A stretch of DNA of 64,000 bases from Bradyrhizobium sp. CCGUVB4N. Its GTDB lineage: Bacteria > Pseudomonadota > Alphaproteobacteria > Rhizobiales > Xanthobacteraceae. The stretch lies in the NCBI RefSeq assembly GCF_024199945.1, contig NZ_JANADP010000001.1:6820001-6884000 (forward strand), written 5' to 3'. Made by a program: the position numbers and the translations under genes. Of the stretch, positions 16,276 to 24,844 are shown one piece after another. Each line of letters starts with the position of its first letter. Position 1 is the first letter of the stretch. The notes beneath the pieces are model-generated. The model was not told the origin of the DNA. It did not search any database and saw only the letters and a list, made by a program, of their open reading frames with translations.

Positions 16276-17520
16276 ATGAATAAAGCACTCTCTGGTGCAT
16301 TGCGAAGTGCGCTTGGCGCAGTCGCGACCGGTGCATTGTTGGCAGCGTCAGGCCCGGCCTTTGCGGCCGACCCGATCAAGATCGGCGTCATCGCGGAAGC
16401 GCAGGCGATTGCCGGCGCATCGATCCCGCAAGCGGCGCAGCTCGCCGCCGACGAGATCAACGCGGCCGGCGGCGTCGACGGCCGCAAGATCGAGATCATC
16501 GGTTACGACAATCACTCCTCCTCCGCCGACTCGGTGCGCGCCTTCCAGCGCGCGGTGAACGAGGACAAGGTCAACGCGGTCATCGCCAGCTATATCAGCG
16601 AAGTGGTGCTGGCGCTGGAGCCTTGGGCTTCGCGGCTGAAGACGCCGTTCGTCACGCCCGGTGCGGCCTCCAACGAGATCAGCAAGAGCGTTCACGCCGA
16701 TTACGAGAAGAACAAGTACACCTTCCATGGCTATCTGACCTCGGCGGCCCTCGCGCTCTCGGTCTGCGACGGCGCCAAGGACCTGCTCGTCGACAGGCTG
16801 CACATGAAGACGGCGGTCATCATGAGCGAGGACGCCGCCTGGACCAAGCCGCTCGATATCGGCTACGAGGAATGCCTGCCCAAGATCGGGCTGAAAGTGC
16901 TCGATCACATCCGCTTCTCGCCCGACACCACCGACTTCACCCCGATCTTCAACAAGATCGAGGGCTCGAAGCCCGACGTGATCATCACCGGCATCTCCCA
17001 TGTCGGCGTGCAGCCGACGGTACAGTGGAAGAACCAGCAGGTGCCGATCCCGATGTTCGGCATCTCCTCGCAGGCCACCAACGAAACCTTCGGCAAGGAC
17101 ACCAACCAGGCCGCCGAAGGCGTGCTGTATCAGGGCGTCTCCGGGCCAGGCGTCGCGGTGACGCCGAAGTCGGTGCCGTTCGCCGAAAACTTCAAGAAGA
17201 AGTTCGGCAACTACCCGTCCTATGCCGGCTACACCGCCTATGACGAGGTCTACTACATCGCCGACGCCGTGAAGCGCGCCGGCTCGACCGATGCCGACAA
17301 GCTGGTCGATGCGCTGGAGAAGACCGACTGGGAAGGCACGATCGGCCGCGTCCAGTTCTACGGCAAGGACGATCCGTTCACGCACTCGATCAAATACGGC
17401 AAGGGCCTGATCACCGGGCTGATGCTGCAATGGCAGGACGGCAAGCAGAGCGCGGTCTGGCCGAAGGACGTCGCCAAGGTCGACATCAAGTTCCCGAGCT
17501 TCATCAAGCTCTCGAACTAG
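16276..17520 (+). CDS. Branched-chain amino acid/amide-type ABC transporter substrate-binding protein (copy 1)
   Basis: A 414-aa periplasmic type I binding protein (Leu/Ile/Val-binding fold). Signal peptide: basic start, ALLAASGPAFAAD. The mature part opens PIKIGVIAEAQAIAG, with AADEINAAGGVDGRKIEIIG, the family hallmark. GGGAGAG precedes the ATG. It heads an operon of two permeases and a fused ATPase and is followed by a strong stem-loop, which would favour more binding protein than membrane parts. A close paralogue, about three quarters identical by eye, lies after the ATPase. The ligand is not known; the HAAT class takes branched-chain amino acids, amides, urea and aromatic acids. Confidence 0.92.
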   Translation: MNKALSGALRSALGAVATGALLAASGPAFAADPIKIGVIAEAQAIAGASIPQAAQLAADEINAAGGVDGRKIEIIGYDNHSSSADSVRAFQRAVNEDKVNAVIASYISEVVLALEPWASRLKTPFVTPGAASNEISKSVHADYEKNKYTFHGYLTSAALALSVCDGAKDLLVDRLHMKTAVIMSEDAAWTKPLDIGYEECLPKIGLKVLDHIRFSPDTTDFTPIFNKIEGSKPDVIITGISHVGVQPTVQWKNQQVPIPMFGISSQATNETFGKDTNQAAEGVLYQGVSGPGVAVTPKSVPFAENFKKKFGNYPSYAGYTAYDEVYYIADAVKRAGSTDADKLVDALEKTDWEGTIGRVQFYGKDDPFTHSIKYGKGLITGLMLQWQDGKQSAVWPKDVAKVDIKFPSFIKLSN

Positions 17521-17527
17521 CAGGAGT

Positions 17528-17554
17528 AGCTCCCGGGACCACCTCCCGGGAGCT
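17528..17554 (+). terminator. Intercistronic stem-loop after binding-protein gene
   Basis: AGCTCCCGGGA and TCCCGGGAGCT form an 11-bp perfect stem with a CCACC loop, then TTCCATTTG. It sits between the binding-protein and permease genes, as in many ABC operons, where such hairpins protect the upstream mRNA or partly stop transcription. Confidence 0.75.
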
Positions 17555-17611
17555 TCCATTTGCGGCGTCCCGCAGCACCTTCCCTCAAGTGAGACTCTCG
17601 GCCAATCATCA

Positions 17612-18487
17612 ATGCGAGCTTTCCAGATCCTGATCGATGGCTTTGCCATCAGTGCTCTCTACGCTCTCGGCGCCACCGGCTTCACACTGATCTTCGGCGT
17701 CTCCGGCGTGCTCAACCTTTCCCACGGTGCCATCATGGTGGCGGCAGCGGTGGCGGCCTGGGCCGCCGCCAGCGTGCTCAATGTCGGCACCTATGCCGGC
17801 GCGCTGATCGGGGTGGGCGTCGCCCTGCTTGCGGCGTTCGCCACCTACTTTGCGGTGGTGAAGCCGATCCAGGACTCCCGGCGCATCCCGAATGAGGAGA
17901 AGGAGATCTTCGTCCTCACGGGAACGCTGCTCTGGGGCATCATGATCCAGGAGCTGATCGCCTATTTCTTCACCAACAATGCCAAGACCGTGCTGCCGAT
18001 CGTCGAGGGTGTCGTCGAGATCCTCGGCGTCCGCACGCCGAAGAACGAGATTTTCACGGCGATCGTGTGCTGCCTCGTCATCGCACTGCTGTGGCTGCTG
18101 GTGAACCGCACCCGCACCGGCAAGGCGGTGCTGGCGGCCTCGATGAATCCGCGCGGCGTCACGCTGCTCGGGCTCGAGCTCACCAACATCTACATCGTGG
18201 TGTGGGGCATCTACGGCATCCTCGCCGGCATCGCCGGCGTACTGCTCGGCATGTTCCTGGGCGTTAGCTCCTACAGCGTGGGTCCGCTGACCGCGAGCGC
18301 GTTCTCGATCGTGGTGCTCGGCGGCCTCGGCAGCGTCTCCGGCTCGCTGATCGCCGCCTTCGTGGTCGGCTATCTGGAAACGCTGACGGCCTACCTGGTC
18401 TCGCCGGCCTACCGCACCATCCCGGCGCTGCTGCTGCTTGTCTTCGTGATGTACATCCGGCCCCAGGGCCTTCTGGGGAGGCGCTGA
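17612..18487 (+). CDS. livH: Branched-chain amino acid ABC transporter permease, LivH type
   Basis: A 291-aa polytopic inner-membrane permease of the LivH family. Family marks are the start FQILIDGFAISALYALGATG, FGVSGVLNLSHGAIMV, the GKAVLAASMNPRGVTLLG cytoplasmic coupling loop and VVLGGLGSVSGSLIAAFVVG near the end. About eight hydrophobic segments are visible. It lies 91 bp after the binding-protein gene, beyond the hairpin, and its stop is one base ahead of livM. The ATG lacks a strong ribosome site, unlike its neighbours. Confidence 0.93.
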   Translation: MRAFQILIDGFAISALYALGATGFTLIFGVSGVLNLSHGAIMVAAAVAAWAAASVLNVGTYAGALIGVGVALLAAFATYFAVVKPIQDSRRIPNEEKEIFVLTGTLLWGIMIQELIAYFFTNNAKTVLPIVEGVVEILGVRTPKNEIFTAIVCCLVIALLWLLVNRTRTGKAVLAASMNPRGVTLLGLELTNIYIVVWGIYGILAGIAGVLLGMFLGVSSYSVGPLTASAFSIVVLGGLGSVSGSLIAAFVVGYLETLTAYLVSPAYRTIPALLLLVFVMYIRPQGLLGRR

Positions 18488-18488
18488 G

Positions 18489-19415
18489 ATGGCGAGCTTC
18501 TTTACCTCGCGCCTGTTCTTCGTGTCGCTGGCGCTCGTCATCGTCGCGGCAACCCTGCCGCTCTATGTTTCCGGCTATGTGCTCGGGCTCCTCACCGTCG
18601 CGTTCTATTTCGGCGTGTTCGCGATGGCCTGGGACCTGCTGTTCGGCTTTGCGGGCGAAGTGAATTTCGGTCCGACCTTCCTGATCGGCGTCGGCGCCTA
18701 CACCGCCGGCATTCTCAACGCCCAGTTCGGCTGGTCGGTCTATCTCTGCATCGTGCTGGGCGCGAGCGCCTCGGTCGTCGCCGGCCTCGTGCTGGCGCTG
18801 CCGGCGTTGCGCGTCCGCGGGCCGTATTTCGGCCTGACCACGCTGGTCGCGGTCTTGATGCTGCAGAACTTCATCGTCGTGTTCGCCGACCTCACCGGCG
18901 GCGAGATCGGCCTCACCATCCCCGACGTCATCAGCATCAATGCCGGCACGAACTACTGGATCGCGCTCGGCTTCATGACGATCTCGGCCGCGATCCTCTA
19001 TGGCCTGTCGCAATCACCGATTGGCCTGGTGCTGCAAGCCAGCGGCCAGGATCCGGTGCAGGCCGGCGCGCTCGGCTTCAACATCGTCAAGCACAAGCTC
19101 GCCGCCTTCATCGTCAGCGCGTTCTTCTCAGGCCTGTCGGGTGCGCTGCTGGTGTTCTATTTCGGCACCGCCTCGGTCGGCACCGTCGTCGACGTCGCGG
19201 TCGGCGTGAATGTCATCGTGTCGGCCGTGCTTGGCGGCCGGCGCACCGTGCTGGGCGCAGCGTTGGGGGCGATCTTCCTGATCGTCGCCGGCGAATTCCT
19301 GCGCCCGACCGGTGAGCTCGCGACCTTCATCGTCTCTGCGGTCGCACTGCTCGTCGTCCTGTTCTTCCCCGGCGGCTTCCTCGGAGCGGCCCTCTCGCGC
19401 GAGGCTCGCTCGTAA
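18489..19415 (+). CDS. livM: Branched-chain amino acid ABC transporter permease, LivM type
   Basis: A 308-aa polytopic permease of the LivM family, partner of the preceding LivH protein. It contains MAWDLLFGFAGEVNFGPTFL, the typical LivM motif, then RVRGPYFGLTTLVAVLMLQN, and VVAGLVLALPAL. GGGGAGG inside the end of livH serves as its ribosome site. The stop TAA overlaps the ATG of the ATPase gene by one base. The C-terminus has LGGRRTVLGAALGA, the EAA-like loop. Confidence 0.93.
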   Translation: MASFFTSRLFFVSLALVIVAATLPLYVSGYVLGLLTVAFYFGVFAMAWDLLFGFAGEVNFGPTFLIGVGAYTAGILNAQFGWSVYLCIVLGASASVVAGLVLALPALRVRGPYFGLTTLVAVLMLQNFIVVFADLTGGEIGLTIPDVISINAGTNYWIALGFMTISAAILYGLSQSPIGLVLQASGQDPVQAGALGFNIVKHKLAAFIVSAFFSGLSGALLVFYFGTASVGTVVDVAVGVNVIVSAVLGGRRTVLGAALGAIFLIVAGEFLRPTGELATFIVSAVALLVVLFFPGGFLGAALSREARS

Positions 19416-20896
19416 TGGATCAGAGGCTTTCAAACCGGCCCGTGCTCGAAGTCCGCGGCCTGACCAAACGCTTCGGCGGCTTGACCGCGGTGAAGAACCT
19501 CGGCTTCGAGGTCAACAGCGGCGAGATCTTCGGCCTGATCGGGCCGAACGGCTCGGGCAAATCCACCGCGATGAAGAGCGTGATGGGCATCGAGCGCCCG
19601 ACTGCCGGCGACGTGATCTTCGAGGGCGAGAATGTCGCCGGCCTGCCCGCGCACAAGATCGCGCGCAAAGGCTTCGGCATGGTGTTCCAGCACTCGCGGC
19701 CGCTGAACCGGCAGACCGTGCTGGAGAACATCATGGTGGCGCTGCTGCCGGACAGCCTGTTCATGCTGTTTCCGGACAAGGCGCTGGTCGAACGCGCCAA
19801 ATGGATCGCCGATCGCGTCGGCCTCGGCAGCGTGATGAACCGCCGCCCGCCGACGCTGCCCTTCGCCGATTTGCGCCGGCTCGAGCTCGCCAAGGCGATC
19901 GCGCGTGACCCCAAAGTCGTGCTGGTCGACGAGCCCTTCGCCGGCCTGACGCGCGCCGAGGTCGACGTCTTCTCCGACCTGATCCGCAGCTTCCGCGATG
20001 ACGGCCGTGCCGTGATGCTGGTCGACCACAACGTCAAGAGCGTCGCGGCACTGGTCGACCGCGTGCTCGCGATGTATCTCGGCGAAGAGATCGTCACCGG
20101 CAAGGCTGACGACGTCATGAAGAACGAGACGGTGCGCCGGGTCTATCTCGGCGGCGCCATCGAAACCCATGCGCGGCCCGAGACCAGCTTCAAGGACAAG
20201 GTGCCGCTGCTCCAGGTCGAGAATGTCAGCGTCCATTACGGCAAGGCGCAGGCGCTGGAGAACGTCTCGATCCACATCCACGAGGGCGAGTTCGTCTCGA
20301 TCGTGGGCCTCAACGGCGCCGGCAAGACCACGCTGTTCAACACCATCTCCGGCTTCCTGCCCTACACCGGCGAGATCATCCGTGGCGGCGAAACGCTGCG
20401 CGGCACCAGTCCGGCCAAGATCGCCCGCAGCGGCCTCGTGCAATGCCCGGAATCGCGCGAGCTGTTCGGGGAGATGAGCGTGCGCGAGAATCTCGATCTC
20501 GGCGGGCAGCATCTCGCGGACGACAAGCGCGCGGCGCAGCTCGCCTGGCTGTTCGAGCTGTTCCCGATCCTCAAGGAGCGCCAGGGCCAATTGGCGCAGA
20601 CGCTCTCCGGCGGCGAGCAGCAGATGCTGGCAATCGGCCGCGCGCTGATGATGCAGCCGCAGATCCTGATCCTGGACGAGCCGACGCTGGGCCTCGCGCC
20701 CGTCATCCTCGAGCTTTTGTCCAAGGCGCTGGAGAAGCTGCGGCAGACCACCTCGATCACGGTGCTGCTCGGCGAGCAGAACGTGACATTCGCACTTCCG
20801 CACGCCGACCGCGTCTATGTGCTGGAGCACGCAAGGATCGTCTGGGAAGGCGATCCCGGCCGCTTCGCCAGCGAAGCCGGTGCCGATTTTCTCTAG
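19415..20896 (+). CDS. Fused LivG-LivF ABC transporter ATPase
   Basis: A 493-aa protein with two complete ABC ATPase domains in one chain, where most operons have separate livG and livF. Domain 1 (residues about 9-250, LivG-like) has Walker A GPNGSGKST (43-51) and Walker B VVLVDEPFAGL. Its signature is degenerate: LPFADLRRLELAKA replaces LS(Y/G)GEQRRLEIA, so LSGG is absent. Domain 2 (about 265-493, LivF-like) has Walker A GLNGAGKTT near 299, a canonical LSGGEQQMLAIGRAL and ILDEPTLGLAP. The reading frame is continuous with no slippery site. Domain 1 may be catalytically weaker because its signature faces the partner site. It forms the complex with LivH and LivM. Confidence 0.93.
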   Translation: MDQRLSNRPVLEVRGLTKRFGGLTAVKNLGFEVNSGEIFGLIGPNGSGKSTAMKSVMGIERPTAGDVIFEGENVAGLPAHKIARKGFGMVFQHSRPLNRQTVLENIMVALLPDSLFMLFPDKALVERAKWIADRVGLGSVMNRRPPTLPFADLRRLELAKAIARDPKVVLVDEPFAGLTRAEVDVFSDLIRSFRDDGRAVMLVDHNVKSVAALVDRVLAMYLGEEIVTGKADDVMKNETVRRVYLGGAIETHARPETSFKDKVPLLQVENVSVHYGKAQALENVSIHIHEGEFVSIVGLNGAGKTTLFNTISGFLPYTGEIIRGGETLRGTSPAKIARSGLVQCPESRELFGEMSVRENLDLGGQHLADDKRAAQLAWLFELFPILKERQGQLAQTLSGGEQQMLAIGRALMMQPQILILDEPTLGLAPVILELLSKALEKLRQTTSITVLLGEQNVTFALPHADRVYVLEHARIVWEGDPGRFASEAGADFL

Positions 20897-20950
20897 TTCG
20901 CACGTATCAACAACAAAACAACCCAAGAAAACAACGAAAGGGAAACGACC

Positions 20951-22189
20951 ATGCGATCATCGAGCATTTTTGGCTCCGCCCTCCTCACCTCCGCGCTGGC
21001 GCTGTGCCTCGCCGCCCCCGCCTACGCGCAGTCGAACGATCCGATCAAGATCGGCGTCATCGCCGAGGTGCAGTCGATCGCGGGTGCCGCGACGCCCGGC
21101 GGCGCGCAGATCGCCGCCGACGAGATCAACGCCAAGGGCGGCATTCTCGGCCGCAAGGTCGAGATCGTCACCTATGACAACAAGAGCTCCTCGGCCGACT
21201 CGGTGCGCGCGTTCCAGCGCGCGGTGAGCGAGGACAAGGTGTCCGCGGTGATCGCGAGCTATATCAGCGAGGTCGTGCTCGCGCTCGAGCCCTGGGCGGC
21301 GCGCCTGAAGATGCCGCTGATCACCCCCGGCGCCGCCTCGAACGAGATCACCAAGGCGATCCACAACGACTACGAGAAGAACAAGTACACCTTCCACGGC
21401 TATCTGACCTCGGCCGCGCAGGCCCAACTCGTCTGCGACGCGGCGAAGGATCTCCTCGTCGACAAGCTCAAGTTCAAGACCGTCGCGATCATGAGCGAGG
21501 ACGCCGCCTGGACCAAGCCGCTCGATGTCGGCTACGAGGCCTGCCTGCCCAAGGCCGGGCTGACGGTCGTCGAGCATATCCGCTTCTCGCCCGATACCAC
21601 CGACTTCACGCCGATCTTCAACAATATCGAAGGCAAGAAGCCGGATGTAATCGTTACCGGCATCTCGCATGTCGGCGTGCAGCCGACGGTACAGTGGAAG
21701 AACCAGCAGGTGCCGATCCCGATGTTCGGCATCAGCGCGCAGGCGCTGAGCCCGACCTTCTGGAAGGACACCAATGGTGCCGCCGACGGCGTGCCGTCGC
21801 TGGCCGTCGCGACGCCCGATGTCGCCGTGACCTCGAAGACGAAGCTGTTCGCCGCGGCCTTCAAGGCCAAGTTCGGCACGCCGCCGGCCTATACCGGCTA
21901 CACTGCCTATGACGAGGTCTACATCATCACCGACGCCATCAAGCGCGCCGGCTCGACCGATCCGGACAAGATGGTCGCCGAGATGGAGAAGACCGACTTC
22001 GAGGGCACGATCGGTCAGATCAAGTTCTACGGCAAGGACGACGAGTTCACCCACGGCATCAAGTCCGGCGCGGGCGCGGTCACAGGCCTCGTCTTCCAGT
22101 GGCAGGACCAGAAACAGGTCGTGGTCTGGCCGGAGAAGATCGCCGAAGGCAAGCTGAAGTTTCCGAACTTCGTGAAGCTGTCGCAGTAA
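20951..22189 (+). CDS. Branched-chain amino acid/amide-type ABC transporter substrate-binding protein (copy 2)
   Basis: A 412-aa periplasmic binding protein with signal sequence (ALALCLAAPAYAQS) and opening PIKIGVIAEVQSIAGAATPG. It is a close paralogue of the protein at 16276; long stretches such as SEDAAWTKPLD and QPTVQWKNQQVPIPMFGI are the same. They differ in the C-terminal half, for example ATNETFGKDTNQAAEGVLYQ against ALSPTFWKDTNGAADGVPSL, close to the hinge and binding cleft, so the two may recognise different ligands. AAAGGGAAA precedes the ATG. A terminator follows. Confidence 0.92.
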   Translation: MRSSSIFGSALLTSALALCLAAPAYAQSNDPIKIGVIAEVQSIAGAATPGGAQIAADEINAKGGILGRKVEIVTYDNKSSSADSVRAFQRAVSEDKVSAVIASYISEVVLALEPWAARLKMPLITPGAASNEITKAIHNDYEKNKYTFHGYLTSAAQAQLVCDAAKDLLVDKLKFKTVAIMSEDAAWTKPLDVGYEACLPKAGLTVVEHIRFSPDTTDFTPIFNNIEGKKPDVIVTGISHVGVQPTVQWKNQQVPIPMFGISAQALSPTFWKDTNGAADGVPSLAVATPDVAVTSKTKLFAAAFKAKFGTPPAYTGYTAYDEVYIITDAIKRAGSTDPDKMVAEMEKTDFEGTIGQIKFYGKDDEFTHGIKSGAGAVTGLVFQWQDQKQVVVWPEKIAEGKLKFPNFVKLSQ

Positions 22190-22220
22190 GAAGCCAAAGA
22201 ACGCTTTCACAACGACGATT

Positions 22221-22250
22221 GCCCGGGGCCTGTCCCCGGGCATTTCGTTT
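22221..22250 (+). terminator. Terminator of the branched-chain ABC operon
   Basis: GCCCGGGG and CCCCGGGC make an 8-bp stem with a CCTGT loop, followed by ATTTCGTTT, 31 bp after the stop of the second binding protein. It fits a rho-independent terminator. Confidence 0.8.
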
Positions 22251-22362
22251 CTGCCTCGATGCACTCTCGAAGTGAAGCACGCTTGCAAATTCGGCAGGGT
22301 CGATCACAGTAAGGACCGCACGCAGGCAATCCCAAGAATCTGCGGCTCATCAAGGAGGACAC

Positions 22363-23262
22363 ATGCTCCCCTATGTCGCCCACGACCCTCGTTTCGACCA
22401 GCTGGTCTTCGGCCACGTCAATCTTGAGAAACTCACCAGCGGTTGCCGCTGGGCCGAAGGCCCCGCCTACTTCCCGGCCGGGCGCTACCTGATCTGGTCC
22501 GACATTCCGAACAACCGGATGATGCGCTTCGACGAGACCGACGGATCGGTGTCGGTGTTCCGATCGCCGAGCTTCAATTCCAACGGCAACACGACCGATC
22601 GCCAGGGGCGGCTCGTGACCTGCGAGCATTTCATGCGGCGCGTCACCCGGACCGAGCACGACGGCTCGATCACCGTGCTGGCCGACGCGTTCGAGGGCCG
22701 CCGGCTGAATTCGCCCAACGACGTCGTGATCAAGTCAGACAACTCGATCTGGTTCTCCGATCCGACCTACGGCATCGACAGCGATTATGAAGGGCAGCAG
22801 AGTCCGTCCGAGATCGGCGCCTCCAACGTCTACCGGATCGACGGCAGCTCCGGCGCCATCACGCGCGTCGTGTCCGACCGGGTGAAGCCCAACGGGCTGG
22901 CGTTCTCGCCGGACGAGACCCGGCTCTACGTCGCCGATACCGGCGCGACCCATGTCCGCGGGCTTCCGCCGACGATCTGGTCCTACGAGGTGAAGGGGCA
23001 AACGGTCGGGGAAGCCTCGCTGTTTGCCACCTGCCCGGACGGGCTCTATGACGGCTTCCGCTGCGACATCCATGGCAACGTCTGGACCTCGGCGGGCCGC
23101 AGCGTGTTCTGCTATGCGCCTGACGGCACCCATCTCGGTACGGTCCCGATCGGCGAGATCGTCGCCAATGTCTGCTTCGGCGGCCCGCGCCGCAACCGCC
23201 TCTACATCTGCGGGCAGACCTCGCTGTATTCGATCTATCTCAACACGAAGGCGGCGGTTTAA
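22363..23262 (+). CDS. SMP-30/gluconolactonase family lactonase
   Basis: A 299-aa cytoplasmic-type beta-propeller of the SMP-30/gluconolactonase family without a signal peptide. Metal and substrate motifs: CRWAEGPAYFPAGRYLIWSD, RRLNSPNDVVIKSDNSIWFS and VKPNGLAFSPDETRLYVADT. AAGGAGG lies just before the ATG. It is a paralogue of the Tat-exported protein at 11663, with matching stretches such as SDIPNN, SVFR, SNGN and LNSPNDVV. It follows the ABC operon by 174 bp across a terminator and ends head-to-head with the Nit1C flavoprotein gene. The substrate is unknown. Confidence 0.87.
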   Translation: MLPYVAHDPRFDQLVFGHVNLEKLTSGCRWAEGPAYFPAGRYLIWSDIPNNRMMRFDETDGSVSVFRSPSFNSNGNTTDRQGRLVTCEHFMRRVTRTEHDGSITVLADAFEGRRLNSPNDVVIKSDNSIWFSDPTYGIDSDYEGQQSPSEIGASNVYRIDGSSGAITRVVSDRVKPNGLAFSPDETRLYVADTGATHVRGLPPTIWSYEVKGQTVGEASLFATCPDGLYDGFRCDIHGNVWTSAGRSVFCYAPDGTHLGTVPIGEIVANVCFGGPRRNRLYICGQTSLYSIYLNTKAAV

Positions 23263-23278
23263 GTGGATTGCGCCGATA

Positions 23279-24544
23279 TTATGCGACCTCACGCGTTTCG
23301 ACGCGTAACGCGCTCGATCGCTCGTTGATGTGCTCCGCGACAAAGCCGGTGTCTCGCCCGATTCCGACAAACCGGCCGGAGCCCCAGGTGTAGAGCCACG
23401 GCAGGCCGACCACATAGGCGCCGTCAACCGACGTGATGCCCCGCCTGTGGGTCGGATACCCGGTGCCATCGAACATCGGCAGGTCGATCCAGGACCAGTC
23501 GGAACGGAAGCCGGTCGTCCAGATGATGCTCGTGACGCCGCTCGCTACGAGATCGAGCTCCCTGGGGACCGCACTTGGAGACCATACGGGCTCATAGTGA
23601 GGCGTCAGGGGTGCAGCGATCCTGTTCTTCGCGATGTGGTCGTCGATCAGCCGGCATATGCCGTTGTAGACCCGATCAGCGCTGTCGAGATTGACTTGAA
23701 GATCATCGCCAAACTGCAAGGAGGTTCCGCGACCGTCCTTGAGGCGGCCGTAGAGCTTCATGCCTTCGAGCGCGAATTTGCGCAGGTCGATGTCGCGGCC
23801 GCCGTCCCGCCCGGTCAAATAGTGATTGGCGTTCTTGCGAACGCCCTCCTTCAGCGAATGCTTGTCGACGGGCAGGTCATACTGGCCGAGATCGTCGAGC
23901 CAGTCGACCGCATCCCGGCCTCGATAGAAGCGCGGGCAGCGCGGCGCGCTGCCGACGGCGAGATGCACCTTGCGACCGGCCAGATGCAGGTCTTCGGCGA
24001 TCTGGCAGCCCGACTGCCCACTCCCCACCACGAGGATCTCGCCCGGCGGCAACTGATCCGGATTGCGGTATGCGGAGGAGTGGATCTGCGTGATCGATGC
24101 ATCGAGCCGGTCGGCAAACGGCAACACTTTCGGGATGTGATAGCCGCTCACGGCCAGCACGACGCTGTCGGCGGCGATTTCGCCCAGCGTCGTCTCGAGC
24201 ACGAAGCCGCGACCAGACTGCCGAAGGCGTGTAACGGTGACGCCTTCGCGGATCGGCGCACCGATGTGCTTCGCAAAATCCTCGATGTAGGAGACGATCT
24301 CGTCGCGCAGCATGAAACCATGCGGATCGCTGCCGGTGTACGGAAAGCCGGGAAGCTGGCATTGCCAGTTCGGCGTTACCAGACAGAATGCGTCCCAGCG
24401 CTGGGTCTTCCAGGAATGCGCGATGGTATTTTTCTCAAGCACGACATGCTCGATGCCACGCGCCTTGAGTTGCGCGCTCATGGCAAGGCCAGCCTGGCCG
24501 CCGCCGATCACCACAACCGGATAATGAGAGTGAAGGTCGGACAT
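23279..24544 (-). CDS. Nit1C cluster flavin-dependent oxidoreductase (MSMEG_0569 family)
   Basis: A 421-aa flavin-containing monooxygenase-like protein. It has an N-terminal FAD site VVVIGGGQAGLAMSAQL and a second Rossmann motif ILVVGSGQSGCQIAEDLHL. Between them comes WDAFCLVTPNWQCQLPGFPY, which I recall as characteristic of the MSMEG_0569 family. The C-terminus has IIWTTGFRSDWSWID, the FMO/BVMO-type late motif, and FVGIGRDTGFVAEHI. It is the last gene of the Nit1C operon, 12 bp after the small MSMEG_0570-type gene. The substrate is unknown; it probably oxidises the cluster product or an intermediate in it. Confidence 0.92.
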   Translation of the reverse strand: MSDLHSHYPVVVIGGGQAGLAMSAQLKARGIEHVVLEKNTIAHSWKTQRWDAFCLVTPNWQCQLPGFPYTGSDPHGFMLRDEIVSYIEDFAKHIGAPIREGVTVTRLRQSGRGFVLETTLGEIAADSVVLAVSGYHIPKVLPFADRLDASITQIHSSAYRNPDQLPPGEILVVGSGQSGCQIAEDLHLAGRKVHLAVGSAPRCPRFYRGRDAVDWLDDLGQYDLPVDKHSLKEGVRKNANHYLTGRDGGRDIDLRKFALEGMKLYGRLKDGRGTSLQFGDDLQVNLDSADRVYNGICRLIDDHIAKNRIAAPLTPHYEPVWSPSAVPRELDLVASGVTSIIWTTGFRSDWSWIDLPMFDGTGYPTHRRGITSVDGAYVVGLPWLYTWGSGRFVGIGRDTGFVAEHINERSSALRVETREVA

Positions 24545-24556
24545 GATCAGCTCCTG

Positions 24557-24844
24557 CTATTCTTCAAACGAGACGATTGTGACGGAAGCACCCGGCGTGG
24601 CCTCGAACTGCGCGGCCACGGCTTCGATCCGGGCAAGCTGCCCGAGTGCGCGTGAGCACAGAAAGCCGTACTTCTCACGGACACGCTCGGCCGCGATCGT
24701 CAGCGCGATGCGGCTTCGGTCGCGAAAATCGTCGAGCGCATAGGTCGTGCCGGCGACGAAATGATCCTTGATGACGAGCGAGGGCGAATAGCAGGCCTCT
24801 ATCCGCTCATCAGGCCAGCGCACGTGGAAGTGCATCTCAGGCAT
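24557..24844 (-). CDS. Nit1C small protein, MSMEG_0570 family (nitrogen starvation response)
   Basis: A 95-aa protein beginning MPEMHFHVRWPDERIEACYS, which matches the MSMEG_0570 family of small Nit1C proteins. Other marks: VIKDHFVAGTTYALDDF and REKYGFLCSRALGQLARIE. It overlaps the glycosyltransferase stop by 8 bp, so the two are translationally coupled. Its molecular role is not known; it has no catalytic motif I can identify. The pattern of SPSL(V)I.D.F and Tyr/Cys-containing region is conserved in the family as I recall it. Confidence 0.9.
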   Translation of the reverse strand: MPEMHFHVRWPDERIEACYSPSLVIKDHFVAGTTYALDDFRDRSRIALTIAAERVREKYGFLCSRALGQLARIEAVAAQFEATPGASVTIVSFEE

